NCBI GenBank assembly: GCA_004352715.1
Contig: SCFE01000091.1
Coordinates: 1-56,389, forward strand
Length of the DNA: 56,389 nucleotides
Origin: Hofstenia miamia
Lineage: Eukaryota; Xenacoelomorpha; Acoela
Direction of reading: 5' to 3'
Part shown: positions 20,904 to 31,272 of the stretch, piece after piece
Layout of the letters: each line of letters opens with the position of its first letter
How positions within the stretch are numbered: position 1 is the first letter of the stretch
Program-made: the position numbers and the translations under genes
The notes under the pieces: generated by a model
The model's database searches: none
The model's input: the letters and a program-made list of their open reading frames with translations, nothing else
What the model was told of the DNA's origin: nothing

Positions 20904-23141
20904 ATGTTTAATATTAAAAAAATTATTTCGGAAAATGGAAAAACGATCAAGATATCAAACAAATATGCTCAATGTTGCAAGAAGAAGTATTTACCGGATG
21001 AGGTCCGAGTTCTTAAAAAAGAAAACCTGAAAAAAGCAATAGAAATAGCCCTGAAGCCCGGATCTGATGTTGGACAAAACAAAGACATTTTGAAATTGAC
21101 CGAGTTTAGAAAGATATCAGAACTTAATACAAGTAACCTTTGCTGCATTAGTCATCGCTGGTGCTCTACATCACTAAATGTTAATGAGTTCGTGGAAGAG
21201 CTCCTAACTCTGATAAACTATGGGATTTTTAGTTGGGATGAAATGGCAAAAGACAAAGAATTTAGTGAGTCAATTCTGTGCTTGTATGAGCTTGTTAGAA
21301 AGGGTGTGGCATACGCATTAGATTCCTTTGATGAGGAAACAAAAGAAGAATTCTACGAAAGTCTTTTCCAAAATCTTTCCTTATACGGTGTTTCCGAAAT
21401 TGCAAAAACAACAAAAACAAGCAATGAAGTAGATATACCATCGAGGTTTTACATGGAGAGGCAAATGATTGCTGCAAAATTTTATGAATTTATGCATCCG
21501 GTGGATATGTCAGACGACTATGTAAATGATCAAATTACTTCTCTACTAATGTACGAGATATCTAAATGCGGAGGACAGATGCCCAGGCTTTCGCAGAAAG
21601 ATGTTAAAAAAACAGTTTTTAGTTTTCCTAAATGTAAAAAATTTGATTCTTTCTCTTTAAATTTAAAGAATTTGTTAAGTGGGCTTCGACAAACAATGAA
21701 GTCATTTCCGAAAAATGATATTGAATCAAAAGCAAATAGTCGTCTTTCAGAGATAACATCTAAATTGAACTCATATCCTAGTTTCAAACTTAAGACCGGA
21801 TTCAACGGGTATGATCCTATTTCACTGGCAGTATTGGTGATGCTCACAGAGTCCAATTTTTCGTATTTTTGGATTGATGTATTTTGTGCTCCACAGGGTG
21901 GAGGTAGTACTGCAATGGAAACCCTCCAATCAGTAAAAGATGGCATGGCTGTGTTTAGTTTAGCTACAGTGATAATGATGCCTCCACTAGAAATTGAAAA
22001 ATGGATTGAGTATAAATCAAAGCATGTGGCTGACCTTATTGATGCTGAATCTGGATATGATGACAAAAAGCATTATTATCCTGATTTGCCTTTCAAATCT
22101 TTTGATGACAGGTTTTTTCTATTTTCAAATGACCAATATTTTCTGAGAATGTGGACATTCCATGAAATGGGAATTGCACCTGATTCATATTACTGGTGGC
22201 AATATCTTTTCGGACCCTTCAAAAAATTTAATGAATCTAAGAATGAGTTGGAGATTCATGTAGAAAAATTGAACGCCTTTAAAACAGGAGTGATCGTTTC
22301 TGCAACAGATTACAGTGTTAGCAGAAAGATCAATGTTCAAATGCTACAAGAATTCGGGCCTGGTGATGCAGCATTAACTTGGTGTATAAACTTGAACTTT
22401 AGTTCCATGCAGACAACATTTAGTGAAGATTGGAATGTGCTTGCTCAGACACTGTTTGATTTAGATGAGACCATATCTGTAAGTGATGCATTGCTTAAGA
22501 AAAAGGTTCAGTTCTTTGCTTCGTATCTTATTCAGTATTCCGGACTAAATAGAAAGCATAGTTATGCATGGTTGGAGAATTTTAATTCAATATGCCATAC
22601 TTTCAAATATGACTCTTCGCGAAAGATTCTTCTGTCTGGCTGTTTAGAAAATGATGCAAATGGAAAAGAAACAAGACTAAGTATTTCAAAGGGGTTTGGC
22701 ACACTAAACGATAAAAAAGTCCTTAGTAATTGCATAGTGTACAAGTTAATATCAAATGAGATTACGCGCTTCCTCACTCAATGTACAACATTTAAATCCC
22801 TTCTTGGACTACATTGTGAAGAGGTAATAAGGGTATGTGAACAAAATTCAAATGAAATATTTTATGCTGTGTTAGGGAAATATGATTTATCACCAGAATT
22901 ACGAAAAGTAAGAAAGCAAGCCATTGAAAATTCCAAGAAATCTAACCCAAAGAAAGATCCGCAACTTCAAAAAGGAATAAATATGCTAGTAAACTATCTC
23001 AATGACAAGCAACAAGTTCTCTTTATTACTTCAAAGCTTTTGTCAATGGCCTTTGGCCTTATTGAGCATCAAAAAAGAGAGTTTCTTGATGGGAAAATTA
23101 AAATGCAGAAGTTAGAATCTGCATCAATCACTTTGATATAA
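20904..23141 (+). CDS. HET-like domain protein, paralogue A (745 aa, single exon)
   Basis: Intact 745-codon frame from ATG 20904 to TAA, no intron. Three motifs in order resemble the fungal HET (heterokaryon incompatibility) domain, a distant TIR relative: CISHRW (81-86), YFWIDVFCAPQ (321-331) and FLRMWTFHEMG (413-423), matching the HET 'LSYxWG', 'WIDxLCIxQ' and 'RxWTxQE' blocks. The spacing between motifs 1 and 2 (~235 residues) is far longer than usual and is filled by helix-rich sequence (100-300). Residues 430-745 are unassigned, with no signal peptide or clear membrane segment, so it is probably cytosolic. The twin lies at 49570-51807 on the same strand. Known HET domains trigger cell death in non-self recognition; the same role here is inference. 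Weaker alternative: another TIR-like or Rossmann-type fold. Confidence 0.8.
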   Translation: MFNIKKIISENGKTIKISNKYAQCCKKKYLPDEVRVLKKENLKKAIEIALKPGSDVGQNKDILKLTEFRKISELNTSNLCCISHRWCSTSLNVNEFVEELLTLINYGIFSWDEMAKDKEFSESILCLYELVRKGVAYALDSFDEETKEEFYESLFQNLSLYGVSEIAKTTKTSNEVDIPSRFYMERQMIAAKFYEFMHPVDMSDDYVNDQITSLLMYEISKCGGQMPRLSQKDVKKTVFSFPKCKKFDSFSLNLKNLLSGLRQTMKSFPKNDIESKANSRLSEITSKLNSYPSFKLKTGFNGYDPISLAVLVMLTESNFSYFWIDVFCAPQGGGSTAMETLQSVKDGMAVFSLATVIMMPPLEIEKWIEYKSKHVADLIDAESGYDDKKHYYPDLPFKSFDDRFFLFSNDQYFLRMWTFHEMGIAPDSYYWWQYLFGPFKKFNESKNELEIHVEKLNAFKTGVIVSATDYSVSRKINVQMLQEFGPGDAALTWCINLNFSSMQTTFSEDWNVLAQTLFDLDETISVSDALLKKKVQFFASYLIQYSGLNRKHSYAWLENFNSICHTFKYDSSRKILLSGCLENDANGKETRLSISKGFGTLNDKKVLSNCIVYKLISNEITRFLTQCTTFKSLLGLHCEEVIRVCEQNSNEIFYAVLGKYDLSPELRKVRKQAIENSKKSNPKKDPQLQKGINMLVNYLNDKQQVLFITSKLLSMAFGLIEHQKREFLDGKIKMQKLESASITLI

Positions 23142-24769
23142 TCGCACTTTCTCAATTGTTACTATATAAAAGTTTAATGATTTAACAAAATTTGAATGAT
23201 ATTGATTTGTCTTTGGAGTTGGTAAGTTCTTTTTAAAACGGTTTCCCTTTGTAACTATAAATATTTTAGTGGTATGAAATCTTTTAATATAATGCTCAAA
23301 CATGATCTAAAAATCTAAAAACCTAAAAATTCATTTAAAGATAATTTTTTAACAGTAAACATCTCTAAACCAATTTTGGCATGGTAATTTCAAAAGCTTT
23401 CAAAAAAATTAAAAACTATTAGATTGACATAGGTTGAAAATTTAGATCTGAGGTTGGTTCAGGAATAGACCCCAACTATAAATCATACAAATTTGACTTA
23501 TTTCAGGTTCATTTATTTGATGCTTGCCAAAAACAGCTTTTGAAGGCTTCCAGTCGTTACATCTATATTGGGAATAGCAAATATTTAAATAATAACTACT
23601 ATCTGAAATTGAAAAATTTATGTTGAACTTAAACATATTATGAAAGTAATGCAAAATGCATAAAAGAAACAACATATTTGATTTTTGAATGCATTGCTTA
23701 TAAGTTCTATGCCATTCACTGAAAATAAGGAAACTTCGTTCAGTCTTTAGGCTCATCTAATGTAACAAAACTTTTCATGTGTATGCCTGTGTCCATTATT
23801 ATGAAAAATTGACGTACTTCAGACAAAGGACCACCCAGAATTTTACTGCCATCAATTTAGTTTCATGAAAAGTTTTGGGTCGACTCATTTCTCCAAAAAA
23901 CTTTATTCATTTTGAATGTAAACATATCTCCATTGGCCTTTATTTTAATTGTTGAGGCTTGTCAGTGAGTCTGTATATTTATAAGATATATTTCTTTGAT
24001 CATGACCAAAAAAAAGATTTTGGGCTAGTATTCAGCTAATGGCAAGAGTGTACCAAAAATTTCCTAATTCTAAAAAGAACATACCCAACATTGGATTAAT
24101 GATAACTTTTTTGTAAAGATTAATATTCGGCCTAATCTCCCCTACCACTTACGTGTGCTAAAAAGTCCAACCTAAATAGGGTTAAGCTTGCAGATGTCAA
24201 AACATGCCCACTGAAAAATATTGAGACTTGAGCAGTTGATGATTAATTCATTAATCGATAAAGTATTTTGTTATGCCAAATGTACAATTACTTAAAACAC
24301 ATTTTAATATCGCTTAAAAATGGCTCATAGCAAATATAAGTATTAATTGTCATCACCAGGTCCAAATTTTAAGCCAGTAATCCGTTAGTTTTAACCTCAT
24401 ATTTTTACATTGAACACATTTTAAAATCAACGAAACAACTATTGCAAGTGGTTAGAATTTGTTTTTCCAGAGTCTGGTAACCGTATTATTAATCAATTCT
24501 TGCATCATTAAATTTTTTTGAAAGAAACTTAGAAAATCGAGAATATATTTATATAATAACAATCAGCTTACGTTCGTCAGGTTTTCTCGGTGTTGAATTT
24601 TCATAATTTTTTTAAGTAGATGACGGTGGAAGGAACTTTTACATGTTACTAGCTGTTTCTTTGCAGAAAATATTAGGGCCTTGCAGACGAATAATACTTT
24701 GAGATGTTGTAGAATCATATATTTGTCAAGCTGAAGAGAAAGCGTATTCATTCAAAACATTTTTTTAGC
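23142..24769. other. Intergenic downstream of HET-like gene A
   Basis: AT-rich. No convincing coding frame. No canonical AATAAA within the first 60 bases after the stop, unlike paralogue B. Confidence 0.5.
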
Positions 24770-25030
24770 AAGATGAAGCTACTCACAATAATTTTGTAAG
24801 AAATTTTCTTGGGCAACAACTTCGAAGTCTATTCACTTCAAGGCATTTAATGCTGACTGCCCAAATAATTGTACAGACCTGAACACATTCATCTGGGGAT
24901 ACTTGAAAGATGAAGTATGCAGACGGTCATCGCGCTTGACATCAGACAAAAATTCTTTCAGCAATTGATAGCTTAAAAAAACGATTTGTGCAAATGGTTG
25001 AAGCGAATTATCGAATTTATTAGAACATTA
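24770..25030 (+). pseudogene. mariner-like transposase C-terminal relic
   Basis: Plus-strand frames show QDEATHNNFVRNFL (family: QDGAxxHxxxxVRxFL), then, after a frame shift, TDLNTFIWGYLKDEV (family: SPDLxPxDFFLWGYLKDxV), then a third frame with DSLKKRFVQMVEA. These blocks surround the last catalytic aspartates of mariner/IS630-type DDE transposases. The frame shifts and lost residues show a dead copy. No TIRs were found by eye. Confidence 0.5.
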
Positions 25031-26587
25031 CCCTTTTGATGCAAATGGAGAATATTTTTTCCTGATATTCTCTTAATAAGGTACTTTTTTGTGTAATCAA
25101 AATAGTGATTTAAAAGTACCCTTTTTCCGATAATATGTATACATAAAAGTTTTTTTTGCAAATGCATGTCGTTAGTCGGGCTACCCACGAATTCCCATTT
25201 TCACCAGGCCTACACGCTAGTACGGATAAAGAAAAAAATTACGGTAAAGTGCAGGAGCTATATTGGGAGTTTGTATTTGAATGCTTCAACACACATTTAA
25301 ATTAGCTTTGTCAATAAATGAAAACTGAAGTAGTTTTTGAATTAAATTAGATCGGTAAATAATATTTAGGATAGAAACAACTTTAATCTCCAGTAGTTTG
25401 AGTGGATTGTGTAGTTGAAATTTAATTTTTTTTAAATCTAGTGTGAAATTATTGGAAAATTGAAACTTGAATCGGCATGCATTTTGCAGTACATAAGTGG
25501 GTTTGAATTTAGTAATGATGAATATGTTCGAGTATGTGTATTAGTGACCAGGCAGAACCCTAGTACTAGCAAAATTGCTTATGAATTCAGCACAACTCCA
25601 ACACTATACGAAATATTCCATGCATTCTCAAGAAAATATATGGGCGAATAAAATGCAAATTGCCCCAAAATCTAAAAAATATTTCCTTTGAAGAAAGGCA
25701 GCAATACAATGCGTACTGTTTCACGATGCAGAAAGATTTCGTGACGGCATAAAAATGCAGGTCTATTTAGAGCAATTACTAAAAATATTTTTTATGCCAT
25801 TTATTAAGATAGCAAGAGAAATTAATTTTCGTATGCCATCGTGCGACAGAAATATTTCGTAGCTAGAATTATTTCATGCAATATTGAAGCAAATTATTCA
25901 ATTGTGAACAGTAATAGGCAATAGAACAAATTCTGACATTTTTTCTTAACAAATGAGGAAACATAATTGATTGCTAAAAATGGAGAAGCCAAATATTTGG
26001 GGCTTACGCCCCTAGGTATAGCCAGGGAAAAGGCGAAAGCGGCAATGGCCCCCTCCGCAAAATTGCAAAATTTGGATTCCGAAGTTCAGCCTTTGTTGAA
26101 AATATAATTAAATTTGTAGAAAATTATAATTTGTATCTATAGGTTTTTACATGAGGTGGCAGTGTCTTAAAACAAACACTTTTTAGTTCCCTATAACTCA
26201 TCAAATAATTGTCCCCCAATTTTTTTCTGGCTATGCCACTGCTTACGCAATATAAATGACCTTCTATTCTATTCTACTGGGCATTGAATGAAACATTATT
26301 CTACATCCTACCTATTCAAAAATTCAAAGTGCTGATAAAATGTCATAATCCAGAGTAAGTGTGTATGTGTGAAGTCATATTGAAATGAAATCCATTGCAT
26401 CGTTAAAAAATTAGAGACATTTACAATTCTTAGAGTAATTATCAGACACCATGTACATAGAATTCACTTTTATACATAAATACGAAGAGGTTATTAGAAG
26501 GAAATGGTCTAAGAGTAAGCAAACAAAGTTAATGGTATAAAAAGTGTTAAACTTAAGGAAGTAACTATATTGTACTTTAAACTATAT
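25031..26587. other. Intergenic, with a degraded GC-richer repeat at 25990-26240
   Basis: No gene recognised. The segment 25990-26240 (GGGGCTTACGCCCCTAGG ... TGGCTATGCCACTGCTTACG) resembles degraded DNA-transposon ends similar in style to 20269 and 55760-55825. The 63-codon frame at 25460-25651 has no recognisable motif. Confidence 0.4.
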
Positions 26588-26872
26588 TTTAGAGTCACTC
26601 GGGAACTTTTGAAGTTTATTTTTAAATTTGATTTAATTCTTAATGTTGTAATACGTGTTTTTTGTTGCTCAATTGAATTTGAGAGGGAAACGTGATTGTA
26701 TGATTTGAAATTGTAAACAAAGACAAGTAATTATTGAGACTTTGTATAAATAGGGAAAACAATGTAGCAAACAAGCAATAGAGTTTACCAGAGTTTACCT
26801 CACCTCAACGTGTTCAACTCTCTTTGATGTTTACTATTTTTCTTAGTCGTATCATTTATATAATAATGTAGA
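26588..26872 (+). repeat. 5' LTR, first part
   Basis: Matches the start of the 3' LTR (42521-42887): AGTCACTCGGGAACTTTT, then TAATACGTGTTTTTTGTTGC. It lacks a ~93-bp segment present in the 3' LTR (about 42571-42663), which holds two CRE-like sites. LTR similarity ends where the exon-bearing segment begins. Confidence 0.75.
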
Positions 26873-26884
26873 ATCATCACCCAG

Positions 26885-27162
26885 GCCGAGATGTACATTA
26901 ATCCAGAAATATTTAGAGATCGTAAACTACAGTTTCATCCAAGTGGGGTAATGTCTAACTGTTTGAAATTTCGTTGTCTCATGTACACTGTATTTCTTAA
27001 TCTATACCAAACTATATTTAGCATCCATATGATATAAGAGTAACAGATAACAGCCATTATTTAGGTAACCATATGAGAGAGAGAATCCAGTTCGTGATGG
27101 GCCCACTGCCTGAAGCGGTATCTGATTACCAAGAAGCCATCCACCAAGCCATAGCAGAGTGA
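26885..27162 (+). pseudogene. Two exon-like segments of an unidentified gene inside the 5' LTR
   Basis: After an acceptor-like ATCACCCAG, a 63-base frame (26885-26947) ends at donor AGTGGG|GTAATG. A 74-bp intron-like stretch ends in CTATATTTAG, then a 47-codon frame (27022-27162, stop included) continues in the same phase. It includes HYLGNHMRERI and FVMGPLPEAVSDY. An AATAAA follows at about 27223-27228, so this looks like the 3' end of a gene. Codon use looks protein-like, but I do not recognise the family. It sits between two overlapping parts of the 5' LTR, so it may be a host gene fragment captured by or inserted in the element. Evidence is splice and phase agreement only. Confidence 0.35.
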
Positions 27163-27944
27163 AGTTCCATCAACTCAGCTCATTCTCAAAGACTAATTTT
27201 ATTATGTGTACCCTAACTAAGTGATAATAAAGGAAGAACACAATTCGACTAATTATCTCATTCTCAATGATGTGTTATTTTTAACATTGTAATTACTCAA
27301 ATATACAATGGCACTAGCTGCTGAGGTGAAAAACTAATTAATGAATAAAGCAGCTTCCTACCCTACATATAAACTATAATTAAAATCAATAATGATAGAC
27401 ACACTAGCTGCCACAAGATAAAAAGGGTTAAAAACTATTTACAATTAAATGCAGCTTCCTAACCTATGATAAAAATAGATATAAGTACAAACTGTACTAC
27501 AACAATGTATACAAGGTCATTATCAGTCTTATTATGGGTCTCCTACTGTTTATAATTTAGATCTAAAATAAATTAGTAAATAACTAATCATCCTACGGTT
27601 GGCTGTCCAGCCTTATTGTGGTTTTGTTACTACATGTAGTTATGCAAAAATTGATAGCCAACTAGGCACAAAGGAAAGACCCTTACACATATTCATAACT
27701 TAAATGCATTGTTTTGATCTAGGCAACAACTATCTAATTCCCTTGCAACAGCCTATAGATCATTACAAGCATGAAATGCCTAGCTGCGCATTTTAAATAA
27801 ATAATCAAACTAAAATCAAAGATAAGTAAAATTCCAAAAAATATATAATCCATCAACTGTTCACACTGTGACATAGCTATTTATACAGACTTCTAACAAC
27901 ATGTTTGCACTATTTTAACAGTCAAACAAAACACCTGTCTTCTG
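27163..27944. other. Rest of the segment interrupting the 5' LTR
   Basis: No coding frame. Includes two imperfect copies of a CTAGCTGC...GCAGCTTCCTA block at about 27310-27365 and 27405-27460. Confidence 0.4.
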
Positions 27945-28669
27945 TTGTGATCATATGATTCGAAATTGTAAACAAAGACAGGTAATTTTGAAACTTTCTA
28001 TAAATAGGGAAAACAATGTAGCAATCAAGCAATAGAGTTTACCAGTTTACCTCACCTCAACATGTTCAACTCTCTTTGATGTTTACTATTTTTCTTAACC
28101 ATATCATTTTTATAATAATGATTTTTTAAATCATGGTGATAATTTAGGAGTTCTGTTAACTGCAAACTGACTTGACACATGGCTTTCAGACAGTTAACAG
28201 CCCAAATTGTGGATTGTATTAATTTATGGCTAGGTATAGGAAAGATAAGACCATCATTCATTTTCTACATGAACCTATAACATCAACATACTGTGATGAT
28301 ACTATACTGCTGGTTAACGTGAATGCACAGCAATTATGTGCTATTTAATAGTGAGTTGAGGAATAAGAACGACTTTGAGACTGTTATATTTGAATTGAGA
28401 TAGAAATTAAATAATGAAACAATTAGGATAGCAATGCACACTCAAATCAGGTAGCACTTTGGCTGGAAGCTGTATGAATTGGTCATCCTGGATGTTTTCT
28501 CTCTAAACAGTTACAAGTTACAATGGATGAATTACCAATGTTTTGTTAGATCTATTATTGTTATTTCATTAGAATCATGGCTGCTCTATTAAGGCCTCTT
28601 TTGTAACCTTCTGCAGGGTCAATTAGTTCCTTGGTAATGCTGCTATAGTCCCTAGCCACCGATTCTACA
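27945..28669 (+). repeat. 5' LTR, second part
   Basis: Matches the 3' LTR from about 42711 to its end at 43434. The first ~175 bp repeats sequence already present in the first LTR part (about 26692-26870). It contains a TATA-like TCTATAAATAGGG (28001-28013), the likely promoter. It ends in ...GATTCTACA. Confidence 0.8.
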
Positions 28670-28687
28670 TGGTGACCCTGACGTGAT
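28670..28687 (+). other. Primer-binding site
   Basis: TGGTGACCCTGACGTGAT begins directly after the LTR's terminal CA. Position and the TGG start fit a tRNA 3' end (CCA). I do not assign the tRNA. Confidence 0.65.
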
Positions 28688-29210
28688 CTTGAATGGTTCT
28701 GATGCTATCAACAGTCAAAGTAATGCTAGGAGATATACTCCAGTCATGGAACCTGTATGTGCTATGAGGGTGTCACATAACACTCTTGATTTGTTTGTTT
28801 TGGTGCAATTGGTTCAGCTGGGATGGATTTCCCCTGACCTATCAGTTCTGTTGTTTCTATTCTATTGCATGTTGGATTTATCACTGATTCTACCTGGTGA
28901 CTGTACCTATACCATGATTATACTGTTGTTGTTCTGTTATCTATGTTGTTGATCAGTTGACAGTGCTCCCAACTGTCAAGATAGTTTTTCTATTTTTCTA
29001 AGAAGAGTTATATTCTTGTGGAAGTCCCATGTGCAATCATTTGTAGCCTGAATGCTACTCCTTGCACCATTGGATCATTAGTTTATTTATCTTTCCCAAC
29101 TTCTCCAACTCAGGTTTCTCCTGTGAATAACTGTTGAATATTAAACACTTGTAATGCTCTGCCAATCCCAGTTCACCCGTCAACTTTGTCAGTGAACCCC
29201 TCTCCTCAGT

Positions 29211-30480
29211 TTGATCTCCAGGCAATCAAGATTGAGCATTTATGAGATTCATTATCTCAGCAAGTTGCTTTGCAAATGGAAGGTGAGAGGCATATTGAAG
29301 CTCTACAAGCTGAACTCAACACCCAGCATGTTGAGTTTCAAAGAAAAAAACAGAAAATGTTGGAATCAATTATGTCACTGCAACTTTAGATTAGTAAGCT
29401 TATGCCTGCTAAGGAGGTGACCCCTTCTCCTGCTTGTGAAGACTATGTTACACATGCTGTACTAGATGATTTTGCTGAGCAACTAACCCGTCAGTTTGCT
29501 CACATGCTGGATGCCCATCAAGAGCAACACCTTTCCACTAATTTGGACAGTTCTACCCCTCTGAGGTCTACTTCACAACCTACTATAAGTGTAAACTGCA
29601 AACTGATATTCACTTAGTGTCCCATTTTGCATGTATCAACTTTGTCTACTCTAGCAACACCTGCACAGCCTATGGGAATGCAACAAGTTTCTTTGGTTCC
29701 CTTGAGTACCACTGTTGTACTGTCTGCTTCTGAGCACATTGCTGATGGAAGCCTTTCTTTTGGTGCACCTATTGTGTCTGTGACTTGTGGCCAGCAATGG
29801 TTCACCAGTTCAGTTCTTCCCATAGAGCCTCACAGAGGCTCTACCAAAATTCACTGGTCAGATCAATGCTGTCTCACAGACTTTCAAAGAATGGTTCTTT
29901 CTATTCAAGTTGACCATGAAACAATATCATAAAATGCAAGATGATGCTGTATCTCAATTTCCACTATACCTTCAGGGACTGGCTTACAACCAGTACATGA
30001 TGCTTGACAAGGAAACAAAATCCAATTACCAGTTACTAGTAGGATACTTTGAGAATCATTATAAGGTGCCTCACATAAAACATCAGTATAAAACTCTTTT
30101 AAGTGACATGTCCTTCAAAAAGGGTGACAATGTCAGAAACTACATAACTCAAGTAGAGAGACTCTTCTGCCTAAGTAATTTATCTCCTGATTACTCTCTG
30201 CACGACCTCTTTACTTATATCTGCCACAGAGTTCCACAATCCATTTGATCCCACTGGAGCTAAAGTGTGATCCAGAGGATGACCTCCACACCATCATAAG
30301 AAAGGCCAACAGTGTCATCTATTTAATGCATAATATGAATCAAATCAATGAAAATGTTGTTGAACTTAAAACCACCACTGGCATTAGTAAGCCTACTGCC
30401 AAGGAAGGTCTTTCCCAAGCTTGTGGCAAGAAGGATTTTGATCTGTCTTCAATCAGGTGTTTTTGTTGAGGCCAAAAAGG
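29211..30480 (+). pseudogene. gag region of the LTR retrotransposon
   Basis: Successive plus-strand frames (29402-29617, 29627-29932, 29910-30248, 30245-30469) are parts of one broken gene. The middle part (LYLQGLAYNQYM, then VGYFENHY and GDNVRNYITQVERLF) follows the capsid pattern of Ty3 Gag. Near 30458-30500 a Cys-x-Cys, then GQKGHLKTAC, is a degraded CCHC zinc knuckle interrupted by a stop. Stops and frame changes make it non-functional. Confidence 0.65.
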
Positions 30481-30660
30481 TCACTTAAAGACTGCATGCA
30501 CCACTGTGATTGAGATCCTAGCAGACAGCAATGGATTTTTAATTGACAATGAGACTGCTGACCCTGGCAGCATGGCTTTGGCTACAACTGAGCTTTTAAA
30601 CTAGAGGGAGTGCCATCTCCTAACAAATGAGCACAGGAGATCCTTGTCATTACCCACCTA

Positions 30661-30870
30661 ATGTGGAACAATGTGATTCCTGTTGTTATCAATGGAAGTC
30701 TAGTAAATGCTACAGTGGATACTGGAGCTGCTGCCTCGATTATTAGCAACATGTGTTGCTCAGCATTATGCATGAGCCAAGACGCCTTGGATCCACTTGC
30801 TATAAGTTTGATTGATGTGTCTTGGAACAAGATCTTCCTCAGAGGGAAAGTAAGTGATGTGGATATGTGA
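30661..30870 (+). pseudogene. Aspartic protease domain
   Basis: VNATVDTGAAASIIS carries the retropepsin DTGA active-site motif with its preceding hydrophobic strand. The next frame (30909-31235) has LGNDFLKHNACIIDF, the usual ILGxDFL-xxxxxxxDF block after the flap. A stop separates the two. Confidence 0.75.
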
Positions 30871-31272
30871 ATCAACAATGAATTATTTTATTTTAGATCA
30901 ACCTGGTAGTGGTGGACACCTCTGATCATACTCTACTGTACAATCTTATCTTGGGAAATGACTTTCTCAAACACAATGCCTGCATAATTGATTTTGGAAA
31001 TAAAATGATATCCCTAAAATACCATGATGCCACTCAGTTAGTAATGGTACCTGAGGAGGAAATCTTCTTCCAATTAACTGAACCTATGTTTGTTGAGGGT
31101 TGCCACTGGACTTGTGTCCCTGTGTTCTCTTACCAACCTTATAATGGAGATGTGATGATAACTGGACCAAAAGGAAACTGCCAGAGAGGCATTAACTTAT
31201 CACCTGACCTATGTCACTATAGTCAACAGCTCTAAATCGCCAATTCAGGTTGACGCTGCTAAACCTACAATT

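Noticed and set aside
21530-22066. 178-codon minus-strand frame inside HET-like gene A (and its twin at 50196-50705)
   Set aside because: Antisense shadow; it is shared by both copies only because the sense sequence is conserved there.
30582-30878. 98-codon minus-strand frame over the protease region
   Set aside because: The plus strand carries the DTGA protease motif; the antisense frame has no recognisable motif.
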